From the NCBI GenBank assembly GCA_949289575.1, contig CASEOG010000002.1, forward strand, positions 28,590 to 92,589: a DNA stretch of 64,000 nt, written 5' to 3'. Below, in pieces: positions 1 to 8,756 of the stretch. The DNA comes from an uncultured Spirochaetales bacterium (lineage in GTDB: Bacteria > Spirochaetota > Spirochaetia > JAFGXN01). The position numbers and the translations under genes are program-made. Each line of letters opens with the position of its first letter. The first letter of the stretch is position 1. The notes beneath the pieces were generated by a model that saw only the letters and a list, made by a program, of their open reading frames with translations, was not told where the DNA came from and did no database searches.

Positions 1-605
1 TTCGGATCGTTCGATTCCGGAACGGCACGTCATTCCTTCTCCGTCTACTGTCTTTTCTGTGATGTTCTGTTTTATATTCGCAAACAGGAAAAAACCGATT
101 TGTTTTACAATCTGTTTAAACGGAAAGGGTCTGCGGTTAATTTTTCTTCCGGTCAGATTCGGAAGTATGCCATGGGGCTCTCCTTCACGATATCGGCAAA
201 ATTCGCATCCCGGTTTCCGTTTTGGATAAACCGGGAAGCCTGACGCCCGAAGAGGCCGCGCCGGTTCGCCGGCATGTCGGGTTCGGACTGGAGATTCTCG
301 ATGAAATCGGCGAAAAATCGAAAGAAATGAGGCAGATGGTGGGAAATCACCATCCGGAATATCCGTTTTTCCCCGATGAGGAAAATTCGCCGCCGGTGCA
401 GATTCTGACGATTGTCGATATATTCGATGCCTGCCGGATGGTTCGTCCGTACAAAAGAGCGTTGTCGTTTAACGAATGTATTGCCATTCTGAATCAGTTT
501 CGGGAGAAATACCGTTGGGATTCCCGCCTGACGGAGACCGTTATAGAGGGAACGCTGAAAAAATTCGAACTCAGGTATGCGTCTCTGAACGATGCACCCG
601 CTTAA
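1..605 (+). pseudogene. HD-GYP domain phosphodiesterase, 3' part, frameshifted
   Basis: This is the C-terminal part of an HD-GYP protein, a family that typically hydrolyses cyclic di-GMP. Positions 1-177 read open in frame 1 and include a helix with the HS pair usual upstream of the HD motif. The reading then has to move to the frame of 222-605, which is closed by a stop at 138-140, to give ALLHDIGKIRIP and later PVQILTIVDIFDACRMVRPY, both classic HD-GYP blocks. The switch falls in the GGGG run at 174-177; one extra G would restore ATG-GGG-GCT-CTC and a continuous protein. The GYP region is weak, with NHHPEYPFF in place of the usual HHExxDGxGYP. This could be a real pseudogene, a slippage site or a one-base sequence error. 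The gene starts before the window. Confidence 0.8.
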
Positions 606-628
606 TCGGCCGAATCGCTTCCTTCTTC

Positions 629-657
629 TTGTGTTTTCCCCGGTTTTGCGTTATGAT
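629..657 (+). promoter_or_regulatory. Sigma-70-type promoter of the protease operon, leaderless type
   Basis: A -35 box TTGTGT (629-634), a 17-base spacer and a -10 box TATGAT (652-657) precede the ATG at 666. Position +1, taken as 7 bases after the end of the -10 box, would be 664, leaving a 2-base leader with no room for a ribosome binding site. Confidence 0.6.
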
Positions 658-665
658 AGAGTGCT

Positions 666-2210
666 ATGAGAAAAAATTTATTCGGAATTTGTTTTCTGGC
701 TTCCGGCGTTCTTTTTTCTTTTTCTCCCGCATGGGGACAGGAGACCGGAGCTGCCGGCAGAAGCGAAGATGAAATGATTTTTCGCGAACTGGAGTCGGGA
801 GTGAATAACGGAACGGAAGTTCCGTCCGTCAATCTGGAGATACGGAATGATCCGTACGGATTCTCGATGACCAAACCGGCCGACCGTACCGTTTCGGAAT
901 TTTATTTTACCTTCCGTGCGGACGAATCTCTTTTCGGACTTCGCATTGATATCGAATCCGACCGGGCACTTTCTCTTTTCATCAATCATGAAAGCAATGA
1001 AGTGGATTTAAAAGCAGATACGGGCAGAACTTCGGGGCGGAAATCGGTCGAATTTTCCCGTTTCGCATCGCCCCGTCTGGCCGACGGATTGTATTACGGG
1101 GTTGTCGTTTATCAATCGGAATCGGGAATCGAAGAAACGGTTTCGTTCCGGCTGACGCTGGTTCCGGTTGATTTGTCGTTGGAGGGAACCGTTTCCGCGG
1201 GACAGACGCAGCAGTGGGAGACCGGGGGACGGGGAGGCGCCGCGATGGCTTATTACGCCCTCGAATTGCCGGTTTCCGCAACCGCACTTCGTGTCGACAT
1301 TTTCGAATGCGATACGGATGTCGATCTCTATCTGTTTGCGGGTGAGCCCGACTATCGTCTGGACCATGCCGTGCTGAAAGGGGAGACTTATGCGGGGTGT
1401 GAGACGGTTTTGCTCGATGCCCGTTCGAAACCGGTTTTCAATCCGAATGAGAAATATTTTCTGCTGATATACGACCGTCATCCGGCGGCAGTGAAGGGGC
1501 GGGTTTCGTTTGCGCTCGAGGCCGGATCCGATCCGTCGTATGCGGCACGGCGGGCGATGACCGTTCCTGTGGCGGATGAAGATCCGAAAAAAAATGCGGT
1601 CGGCGCAACCGTCGAAATCCTCTGCGAGCAGAGTACCGGTACCGGTTTCGTTATTTCGCCGAAAGGCTACATTCTGACGGCGCTTCATGTGCTGAAACGG
1701 GCAGACGGAACCTATTCGCGGACCGTCATCGGGGCCGTCAATACCGATGTCAAAAAGCCGGCGGCAGAGCGGTTTCGGCTGAAAATGGTTGCTTCGGATG
1801 AATCTCGTGACATAGCCCTGCTGAAAATCGACAGTATGCTTTTCGGAGCCTATCCGACGGAATTGGCCACACTGCCTTCTTTTTCACTTTCCAACCGTTC
1901 ACAGGCGGAAATGGGGGATGTTCTGCTGACGCTCGGTTATCCGAAAAGCGGAGGTACGGCTTCCAAGAATAGTGTGAAAATGGCCCGCGGCATCTTTTCG
2001 GGCTACGAAAATCGGGACGGTATCGGGTATATCATTTCCGATATCAAAGCCGATGCCGGGAACTCGGGCGGACCTGTTTTTGATTCGCTTTACCGGATTG
2101 TCGGGATTGCCCAGTCGCTGTTGCAGTCCGATTATTCGTATTTACTGTGTATTTATCCGATTGATTCGTTGCCTTCTTCCTGGCTGGAAATGATTCGGGA
2201 TGATCGATAA
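666..2210 (+). CDS. Exported trypsin-like serine protease with PPC-type domain
   Basis: The protein has a 514-residue frame that starts with a signal peptide (about residues 1-25, ending SPAWG-Q). The middle, about residues 170-285, resembles a bacterial pre-peptidase C-terminal (PPC) domain, with CDTDVDLYLFAG. The C-terminal third is a DegP/HtrA-like S1 protease fold. Its triad is visible as H341 in TALHVLK, D382 in RDIALLKID and S467 in GNSGGPVFD. No PDZ domain follows, so it is not a standard HtrA. It is probably exported and cuts extracytoplasmic proteins. It opens an operon with an M20 peptidase and an oligopeptide transporter, which suggests peptide scavenging. Its 3' end overlaps the next gene by 11 bases. 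The -10 box sits 8 bases before the ATG and no Shine-Dalgarno site is seen. Confidence 0.85.
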   Translation: MRKNLFGICFLASGVLFSFSPAWGQETGAAGRSEDEMIFRELESGVNNGTEVPSVNLEIRNDPYGFSMTKPADRTVSEFYFTFRADESLFGLRIDIESDRALSLFINHESNEVDLKADTGRTSGRKSVEFSRFASPRLADGLYYGVVVYQSESGIEETVSFRLTLVPVDLSLEGTVSAGQTQQWETGGRGGAAMAYYALELPVSATALRVDIFECDTDVDLYLFAGEPDYRLDHAVLKGETYAGCETVLLDARSKPVFNPNEKYFLLIYDRHPAAVKGRVSFALEAGSDPSYAARRAMTVPVADEDPKKNAVGATVEILCEQSTGTGFVISPKGYILTALHVLKRADGTYSRTVIGAVNTDVKKPAAERFRLKMVASDESRDIALLKIDSMLFGAYPTELATLPSFSLSNRSQAEMGDVLLTLGYPKSGGTASKNSVKMARGIFSGYENRDGIGYIISDIKADAGNSGGPVFDSLYRIVGIAQSLLQSDYSYLLCIYPIDSLPSSWLEMIRDDR

Positions 2211-3522
2211 GAAAGAGCTTGATGCGATACTCGAACTGGCCTCTCTGCTGATACGGAACCGTTGCGTGAACGACGGGATCTCTTCCGCCGGGGAAGAACG
2301 GAATACCCGGCTTCTCGAATCGTTTTTTGCGGAAGCAGGGCTGAAAACGGACACCGTCTGCAGTCCCGGGAAGCGGGCCAATCTGTATTTTATCGGCGAA
2401 GAACGGAAAGATGTTCCCGTTTACGGGTTGATGGGCCATACAGACGTGGTGCCGGCCGGCAGTGCGCAATGGAGTTTCGATCCGTTTTGCGGCGACATTC
2501 GGAACGGACGCCTGCTCGGCCGCGGGTCGGTCGATATGCTCGGTCAGCTGGCGGCCATGGCTGCCGCCGTGCGCACTCATGCGGTGACGGGTGAAGGAAA
2601 AAATGTCCGTTTTTTTGCGATGGCGGATGAGGAGGCCGACGGAACGGAGGGGGCGGCCTGGTTTACGGAAACCTATCCGGATCTGATTCGTTGCGATGCG
2701 GTTTTTTCCGAACTCGGCGGCTTCTTTTTGAGAGACGACGGTATCGGCGAAACGGCTCTTGTGTGTGCCGAGAAGGGGGTGGCCCGTGTCCGCCTGACGG
2801 CGACGGGCAAAGGCGGGCACGGGAGTCTGCCGTATAAAAGCGACAACGCACTGGTGAAGGCGGCCGCCGCGTTGGGGGTTCTCGAAAGAGAGCTTTCCTA
2901 TCCGGTGATGACCGCCGGATATCTCGAATTTGTCGACGGTCTGCCGTTGCCGTCATTGCTGAAAGAACGGTTAAAAAATACGGAAACGGTTGACAGGGCC
3001 ATCGATGAAGCAGCCGGGCTTTCATTCGGTTTGGCCAAGTATCTTCACGGAGCTTCCCGTCTGACGGTAATGCCGGGTGTTATGCGCTCCGGGACAAAGG
3101 TGAATGTCATTCCGGACAGAGCTGTCGTCGATCTCGATTTGAGATTGCCGGAGACAATGAGCCGGATTGAGCTGGAAGAGAACCTGAACCGCCTGACGCC
3201 TGTTTTGGAAGGAGCGGTCGGCTGGGAGCTGACCGAATTCACGGCCGGGAACCGTTCCGCGTCCGATACCGCTGCTGTCCGTGATGCCGTTGCGGCGGCC
3301 GGTCGCATCGCCCCCGGTATCCGGCCGGTGCCGTTTGTTTCGGGAGGGGTTTCCGACAGCCGCTTCTGGAGGCAGAAAGGAGTGGCATCGTACGGTTTCA
3401 CGGTTTTTTCGAAAGATATTACAATCGATACCTACTCCCGTCTGATTCACGGTAAAGACGAAAGCATCACGGTTGACAGTCTGGAAGCAATGTACCGTTT
3501 TTACCGGGAGCTGCTGAAATGA
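2200..3522 (+). CDS. M20 family metallopeptidase (DapE/ArgE/dipeptidase type)
   Basis: This is a 440-residue zinc amidohydrolase of the M20 family, which cleaves dipeptides or acylated amino acids in the cytoplasm. Visible motifs are GHTDVVPAG (first metal ligand), GRGSVDMLGQ (the family usually has GRGxxDMKG), MADEEADGTEG (the catalytic base glutamate pair) and a C-terminal IHGKDE metal-ligand region. The length suits the family. It has no signal peptide. The start overlaps the protease stop and the end overlaps oppB by ATGA, so translation is probably coupled. Substrate cannot be told from sequence. Beside a peptide importer, a cytosolic dipeptidase is more likely than a biosynthetic DapE. 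Confidence 0.88.
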   Translation: MIDKKELDAILELASLLIRNRCVNDGISSAGEERNTRLLESFFAEAGLKTDTVCSPGKRANLYFIGEERKDVPVYGLMGHTDVVPAGSAQWSFDPFCGDIRNGRLLGRGSVDMLGQLAAMAAAVRTHAVTGEGKNVRFFAMADEEADGTEGAAWFTETYPDLIRCDAVFSELGGFFLRDDGIGETALVCAEKGVARVRLTATGKGGHGSLPYKSDNALVKAAAALGVLERELSYPVMTAGYLEFVDGLPLPSLLKERLKNTETVDRAIDEAAGLSFGLAKYLHGASRLTVMPGVMRSGTKVNVIPDRAVVDLDLRLPETMSRIELEENLNRLTPVLEGAVGWELTEFTAGNRSASDTAAVRDAVAAAGRIAPGIRPVPFVSGGVSDSRFWRQKGVASYGFTVFSKDITIDTYSRLIHGKDESITVDSLEAMYRFYRELLK

Positions 3523-4610
3523 GATCTGCCTTAAAAGAAAGAACAGACCGGCTCCTCCTTTATTATTTTCGATTGAGAAAACGGTTCCCGCTTCTTTTTT
3601 TCGTCTCGGGCCGTGTCGTTTCGATGATTTTTATTTTATTTCTTCTCGGTCTGGCTGTTTTTGCGCTGATGGAGCTGACACCGGGGGATGTCGTCGAGAA
3701 TTATGTGAAAGCACAGATGCTTCACTCGGGGGCCTACGATACAGCCGGCAGCCGGACAACGCCGGAAATGATGGCGGCCATGAAACACGAACTCGGACTC
3801 GACAGGCCGTTCTATATTCAGTATTTCCGATGGCTGAAACAGGTTTTCATCGATCATGATCTGGGCCGTTCTCTGATATCGCGTGCCGAAATTCTTCCGC
3901 TGACGGTTGGACGAATGATGAACTCTTTGGTTCTGAATCTGATTTCTCTTGTCTTTCTGACGGTTATCTCTTTTGCGCTGGGCATTGTTCTGTCGGCGAA
4001 GGCCGGAACTTTTCCCGATGCGGCGGCGGCTCTGTTCGGCCTTTTCTTCCATTCGTTTCCCTCGATTCTGATGATGATTCTTCTGCAGCTTTTTGCGGCT
4101 GTTTCCGGATGGTTTCCGATACGGGCTTATCCGGCGACAGGGAGTTTTGCCGAAGCACCCCTCGCGTTTTCCGCCCGCTATCTGTACCATATCTTTCTGC
4201 CGTTGACGGCCGCTTTTCTGGGCGGCATCGGCAGTACCATCCGTACGGTGAGAGCGACGATGCTCGACCAGCTCGGGCAGCCGTATATCAAGGCGCTGCG
4301 GGCCCGCGGGGTTCCCGAGAGGAGAATTTATTTTATTCACGCCTTTCGGAACACGATGAATCCTTATATTACTTCATCGGCCAATCTGCTGGCCTCTCTC
4401 TTTTCCGGATCTCTGATACTGGAAATCGTATTTGCCTATCCGGGAATCGGCCGGCTGATGTACGAAGCGATTCTGCAGCAGGATGTCAATCTTGTCTTGA
4501 CGAATGTCATGTTCGTCGGATTTCTGGTTCTTTTGGGAATGATCCTTTCCGATATTCTGCTGGCAGTGACCGATCCGCGGATCAAATACAGCGGAGGTCA
4601 TTCGGCATGA
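3519..4610 (+). CDS. Oligo/dipeptide ABC transporter permease, OppB/DppB type
   Basis: This is a 363-residue inner-membrane permease with about six transmembrane segments. The first is at about residues 25-55, followed by a periplasmic stretch containing LGLDRPFYIQYFRWL, which is typical of OppB/DppB. The cytoplasmic EAA-type loop is visible as YIKALRARGVPERRIYFIHAFRNT. It should form the channel with the OppC homologue encoded next, to import peptides. Start and stop overlap both neighbours by ATGA. The N terminus is somewhat longer than in E. coli DppB. Confidence 0.9.
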   Translation: MRSALKERTDRLLLYYFRLRKRFPLLFFVSGRVVSMIFILFLLGLAVFALMELTPGDVVENYVKAQMLHSGAYDTAGSRTTPEMMAAMKHELGLDRPFYIQYFRWLKQVFIDHDLGRSLISRAEILPLTVGRMMNSLVLNLISLVFLTVISFALGIVLSAKAGTFPDAAAALFGLFFHSFPSILMMILLQLFAAVSGWFPIRAYPATGSFAEAPLAFSARYLYHIFLPLTAAFLGGIGSTIRTVRATMLDQLGQPYIKALRARGVPERRIYFIHAFRNTMNPYITSSANLLASLFSGSLILEIVFAYPGIGRLMYEAILQQDVNLVLTNVMFVGFLVLLGMILSDILLAVTDPRIKYSGGHSA

Positions 4611-5677
4611 AACTGTTCCCGATTTCATTCCGTCGCCGACCGGCAGCGGCCGTTTCGCTTGTCATTCTGATTCTGCTTTATCTGGGAATGATTTTTGCCG
4701 AATTTCTGGCGCCCTATACACCGTCGACTTTTTTTGACGGGTATACCAATCACCCGCCCGCGTTCACCTTTTATTCCGAGGAGCTCGGTTTTCGCCCTCA
4801 GTTGCAAAAAACGGTGCTGGTTGATCCTCTGCGGCGTGAATATGCGAGAGTCCGCGGCGAGTATCGTCCGATTCGTTTTTTTGTAAAGGGGCCGGTTTAC
4901 CGCTTTTGGAATCTGGCGGAGACCGATATCCATTTTTTCGGTACGGAGGGATACGGCAGTGACAAATATGTGCCTGTGTTTCTGTTCGGCACCGACAGCC
5001 TCGGTCGGGATTTGTTTTCACGGGTTCTGTACGGTGCGCGTATCTCTCTGACAATCGGATTTATAGCGGTGGCCGTTTCGTTTCTGATTGCCGCTCTGGT
5101 CGGCGGACTGGCCGGATATTACGGCGGACGAATCGACTGGTTGCTGATGCGGCTGTCGGAATTTTTTATTCTGATTCCCGGACTCTATCTGATTCTGTTT
5201 CTCAGATCGATTCTTTCCCGAAATCTCAGTTCGGGGGAGAGTTATATGCTTATCACGTTGATTCTTTCTCTGGTCAGCTGGCCGGGAACGGCCCGGATGA
5301 TCCGGGGTTTGGTTCACAGTCTGAAGCGAAGCGACTTTGTCGTGAATGCCCGTCTCGAGGGACTTCCCGCACCGGTGATTATTTTTCGCCATATTGTCCC
5401 TCAGATGACCTCTCTTCTGCTGATCAGTGCGACATTGAGTATTCCCGGCTTTATTTTGAGCGAGACAGTTCTTTCTTATCTCGGTTTGGGAATCAGTGAT
5501 CCCGCCGTCAGTTGGGGATCTCTGATTAATCGGGAAGTGATGACGGTCAGTCATTTGACGCATTATCCGTGGCTGCTGATTCCGGGAGCTTTTTTGCTGG
5601 TGACATCGCTCTCTTTTACGTTTCTGGGAGAATATTTGCGGGACCGCAGCGATCCGTATTACCGGGGGAAACTGTGA
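4607..5677 (+). CDS. Oligo/dipeptide ABC transporter permease, OppC/DppC type
   Basis: This is a 356-residue permease. The ATG at 4607 is chosen because it overlaps the oppB stop and has GGAGG at 4592-4597; an open frame continues upstream but inside oppB. The first membrane segment (about residues 14-34) is followed by a long extracytoplasmic loop and then GTDSLGRDLFSRVLYGARISL, the hallmark of the OppC N-terminal region. The EAA loop appears as VNARLEGLPAPVIIFRHIVP. It pairs with the OppB homologue in the inner membrane. It overlaps the next ATPase gene by one base (TGATG). Confidence 0.9.
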   Translation: MKLFPISFRRRPAAAVSLVILILLYLGMIFAEFLAPYTPSTFFDGYTNHPPAFTFYSEELGFRPQLQKTVLVDPLRREYARVRGEYRPIRFFVKGPVYRFWNLAETDIHFFGTEGYGSDKYVPVFLFGTDSLGRDLFSRVLYGARISLTIGFIAVAVSFLIAALVGGLAGYYGGRIDWLLMRLSEFFILIPGLYLILFLRSILSRNLSSGESYMLITLILSLVSWPGTARMIRGLVHSLKRSDFVVNARLEGLPAPVIIFRHIVPQMTSLLLISATLSIPGFILSETVLSYLGLGISDPAVSWGSLINREVMTVSHLTHYPWLLIPGAFLLVTSLSFTFLGEYLRDRSDPYYRGKL

Positions 5678-6666
5678 TGGTCGAAGTCAGGGATTTAAAA
5701 GTCGGTTTTTACCGGGATCATTGTATTGCGGAAGCAGTCAGAGGGGTGTCGTTCGATATCGGGGAGTCGGAGATAGTCGGTCTTGTGGGAGAGAGCGGTT
5801 CCGGAAAAAGCGTGACGGCTTCGGCACTTCTCTGTCTGTGGCAGCCTCCCCATGCCGTCGTAACGGGAACGGTTCGGGTTGACGGCGTTGATGCTTTTTC
5901 ACTGAAACCGCACGATTTGCCGGCATACAGAAGCCGTTACTTCGGTTATATCAGTCAGGAACCGTCGCAATCGTTCGATCCTTTATGTACAATCGGAAAC
6001 AATTTCTCGGAAATGTTCCGGCTGAAAAATCCGAAAATGACGCGAAAAGAATCGGATGCCCGCGCCGTTTCTCTTTTAAGCGAAGCGGGAATTTCGCGTC
6101 CGGAGGAACGGCTGAACAGTTTTCCGCATCAGTTTTCGGGAGGAATGCTCCAGCGGATTATGATTGCGTTGGCTTTGGGCGGAGAAGGGCGGCTGCTGAT
6201 TGCCGATGAGCCGACAACGGCTTTGGACGTGACGGTTCAGGCGCAAATTATCCGGCTTCTGCTTGATTTGAAGAAGAAGAGGGGTTTTTCCGTTTTGTTT
6301 ATCAGCCACAACCTCGAGCTCGTTTCCGCTGTTTCCGATAGGATTTTGGTGATGTACGGGGGGCTGATTGTCGAATCGGGTACGGCGGAAGAAGTTTCGA
6401 AGAATCCGCTGTCGCCATACACCCGGGAGCTGTTGAAATCGATTCCGAAGCCGGGAATGAGTTACCGTGACGGCCGCTGTCGGCCGATTCCGGGGACAGC
6501 CGTTAATCCGTTTTTTCCGGAACCGGGGTGCCCTTTCGAACCGCGTTGTCCCTATCGCCGTCCCGAGTGCCGTCTCCGGGTGCCGCCGCTGAAGGGAGAC
6601 GGTCATCTCTGCCGCTGTCTTTTGCCGGAAACGGAAACGGCGGGAAAAGGAGGGCTCTGTGTCTGA
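5677..6666 (+). CDS. Peptide ABC transporter ATPase, OppD/DppD type
   Basis: This 329-residue ATPase powers the permease pair. It has Walker A GESGSGKS, signature FSGGMLQRI, Walker B LLIADEPTTALD, a switch histidine in FISHNLE, and the C-terminal oligopeptide/dipeptide extension with cysteines in GCPFEPRCPYRRPEC. The ATG at 5677 shares one base with the oppC stop. An in-frame extension upstream exists but lies within oppC. It overlaps the next ATPase gene by 8 bases, which suggests translational coupling. Confidence 0.92.
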   Translation: MVEVRDLKVGFYRDHCIAEAVRGVSFDIGESEIVGLVGESGSGKSVTASALLCLWQPPHAVVTGTVRVDGVDAFSLKPHDLPAYRSRYFGYISQEPSQSFDPLCTIGNNFSEMFRLKNPKMTRKESDARAVSLLSEAGISRPEERLNSFPHQFSGGMLQRIMIALALGGEGRLLIADEPTTALDVTVQAQIIRLLLDLKKKRGFSVLFISHNLELVSAVSDRILVMYGGLIVESGTAEEVSKNPLSPYTRELLKSIPKPGMSYRDGRCRPIPGTAVNPFFPEPGCPFEPRCPYRRPECRLRVPPLKGDGHLCRCLLPETETAGKGGLCV

Positions 6667-7702
6667 CGGGAAAATCCGCGATTGCGGTTCGCGCACAGCC
6701 GCGGCCGCCGCATCTCCACTGCTTCGGATTCGCGGAATGAGGAAGCAGTTTCGGTTGGAGGCCGGTCTGTTCGGTTCGGATAAAAAACAGGTCTATGCCG
6801 TTAACGGCGTTTCGCTGACGGTTGCCAAAGGGGAGACGTACGGGCTGGTCGGCGAATCGGGCAGCGGAAAGTCGACTCTGGCAAAATGTCTGGTCAATGT
6901 TTATCCTTATGATGAAGGAGAGGTGCTTTTTTACGATAGCGGAACACCCTATTCTCTCGACGTCAAATCCCGTAAAAAATATCCGGCTTTAACTCATAAA
7001 ATCAAATATATTTTTCAGGACCCGGCAGCCTCGCTCGACCCGCGTATGACGGTCGAAGAAATTCTGACAATCGGCGTCCGTTATGCAAAACTGATGAGCC
7101 GTTCGGAAGCCCGTCAAAAAGCACTGTTTCTTACCGATGCGGTGGGATTGACCCGCGATTCTCTCGACCGCCGCCCGGCCGATTTCTCGGGCGGACAGCG
7201 ACAGCGGATTTCTCTGGCACGGGCTCTGATGAGCAGTCCCGATTTGCTGATTTGCGACGAAGTGGTATCGGCACTCGATGTTTCCGTGCAGGGACAGATT
7301 CTGAATCTTCTGACCGATTTGAAAAAAGAGTTCGGATTTTCGATGCTCTTTATCGCCCATGATTTGGGAGTGGTTTCTTATATCAGTGACAGAATCGGCG
7401 TGATGTACGGCGGGCGTCTGACGGAAGAGGCTGAGGCACGGGAGCTGTTTTCTTCCCCGATGCATCCGTATACCCGGCTGCTGCTTGCCTCGGTTCCCCG
7501 TGCCGACGGCCGTTTTCTGCAGGTTTCGGCGGCCGGCGAACCGTTCGATGCCGTCAATCCGCCGCCCGGATGCCCGTTTGCGCCGCGTTGTCCTTTCGTC
7601 AATGACGACTGCCGGAAAAAAGAATGGCTCTCCGGCTGTCGAAACGCGACAGCGGAGAGCCGTTACTGCTTGTGCTTAAAATGCGGTCAGTTGTCCAGGT
7701 AG
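6659..7702 (+). CDS. Peptide ABC transporter ATPase, OppF/DppF type
   Basis: This is a 347-residue second ATPase of the transporter, starting at GTG 6659. Walker A is GESGSGKST, the signature FSGGQRQRISLARAL, and Walker B LLICDEVVSALD. The OppF-type C-terminal extension contains CPFAPRCPF. The insertion of about ten residues after the first strand (LFGSDKKQVYAVNG) is usual for OppF. The 3' end overlaps galT on the other strand by 16 bases and carries the galT terminator hairpin inside its coding sequence. No substrate-binding protein gene is present in this operon. Confidence 0.92.
   Translation: MSDGKIRDCGSRTAAAAASPLLRIRGMRKQFRLEAGLFGSDKKQVYAVNGVSLTVAKGETYGLVGESGSGKSTLAKCLVNVYPYDEGEVLFYDSGTPYSLDVKSRKKYPALTHKIKYIFQDPAASLDPRMTVEEILTIGVRYAKLMSRSEARQKALFLTDAVGLTRDSLDRRPADFSGGQRQRISLARALMSSPDLLICDEVVSALDVSVQGQILNLLTDLKKEFGFSMLFIAHDLGVVSYISDRIGVMYGGRLTEEAEARELFSSPMHPYTRLLLASVPRADGRFLQVSAAGEPFDAVNPPPGCPFAPRCPFVNDDCRKKEWLSGCRNATAESRYCLCLKCGQLSR
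7616..7661 (-). terminator. Rho-independent terminator of galT, inside oppF
   Basis: Read on the minus strand, a hairpin of 15 paired bases (arms at 7647-7661 and 7626-7641, one bulged base, 5-base loop) is followed by ATTCTTTTTT. It lies just after the galT stop and wholly within the last codons of the convergent oppF gene. Confidence 0.75.
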
Positions 7703-8727
7703 TGCACCGGAGACTGTTCTCTTAATTTGGCAGCCGCCTGCTCGGCGGTAATATCTCTTTGAGGCATTCCCAGCAGTTCGTATCCGACCATGAATTTTCT
7801 GACGGTGGCACTGCGCAGCAGCGGCGGCAGATAGTGAAAGTGAAAGTGCCATTCGTTATGCGGATTGCCGTCTGTCGGTTTCTGATGAATTCCCATCGAG
7901 TAGGGGAAATTGGTTTTAAACAGATTATCGTAGCGGATTCCGGTCGCTCTCATGATATCGGCCAAATCTTTCTTTTCTTTTTCCGTCATCTCGTCAATGG
8001 ATGCCATGTGCCGTTTGGGCAGAGTCATCAGCTCGTACGGCCAGACAGCCCAGAAAGGAACCAGTACCGCAAAACTGTCGTTCTCCAGAACAATCCGTTC
8101 TTTTTTGCGCAGTTCCAAATCGAGGTAGTCGCACAAAAGGCAGCGGTCTTTATTCTTTTTGTATTCGGTCTGTTTAATCGTCTCTTTCTCCGGTAAATCG
8201 GGCACACTCTGACTCGACCAGATTTGACCGTGCGGATGGGGGTTCGAGCAACCCATAATGGCGCCTCTGTTTTCGAAAATCTGAACATAATTGATATTCG
8301 GATCGGCACCCAATTCTTTATATTGATCAATCCAGAGATTGATGACATTGACGATTTTGGACGGTTCCATACGGGCCAGAGTGAGATCGTGCCGGGGGGA
8401 GAAACAAATGACCTTGCAGATTCCTTCTTCGGAACGGGCGATTAAAAGATCTTCTTCATTGATATCTCCTTTCGGAATTCCCGGAATCAGAGCCGAAAAG
8501 TCGTTGACAAACAGAAATGTGTCTTCGTATTTCGGATTGTTGATTCCGCCGGCACGGGTATTGCCCGGGCAGAGATAACACTGCGGATCGTATTCGGGCA
8601 TCCTGTCGGCCGCCGCGTCCTCGGTTTTTCCGTTCCAGGGCCGTTTTGTTCTGTGGGGTGAAACAAGAATCCATTCTCCCGTCAACGGATTGAATCGTTT
8701 GTGTGTGTGTTCGTTAAAGTCAAACAT
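7687..8727 (-). CDS. galT: Galactose-1-phosphate uridylyltransferase
   Basis: This is a Leloir pathway enzyme that exchanges UMP between UDP-glucose and galactose-1-phosphate. Seen are FNPLTGEWILVSPHRTKRPW near the N terminus, the zinc-type CYLCPGN, and the active-site NPHPHGQIW with the nucleophilic histidine of HPH. At 346 residues it matches E. coli GalT. I place the start at the second of two nearby ATGs (8725-8727) because the AGGAAGGA site is 7 bases from it but only 1-2 bases from the first (8733). It follows the acyl-CoA ligase gene after 29 bases and probably shares its transcript. No galK or galE is in the window. Confidence 0.93.
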   Translation of the reverse strand: MFDFNEHTHKRFNPLTGEWILVSPHRTKRPWNGKTEDAAADRMPEYDPQCYLCPGNTRAGGINNPKYEDTFLFVNDFSALIPGIPKGDINEEDLLIARSEEGICKVICFSPRHDLTLARMEPSKIVNVINLWIDQYKELGADPNINYVQIFENRGAIMGCSNPHPHGQIWSSQSVPDLPEKETIKQTEYKKNKDRCLLCDYLDLELRKKERIVLENDSFAVLVPFWAVWPYELMTLPKRHMASIDEMTEKEKKDLADIMRATGIRYDNLFKTNFPYSMGIHQKPTDGNPHNEWHFHFHYLPPLLRSATVRKFMVGYELLGMPQRDITAEQAAAKLREQSPVHYLDN

Positions 8728-8756
8728 CTTCATTTCCTTCCTGTCATTTGCAAGAT

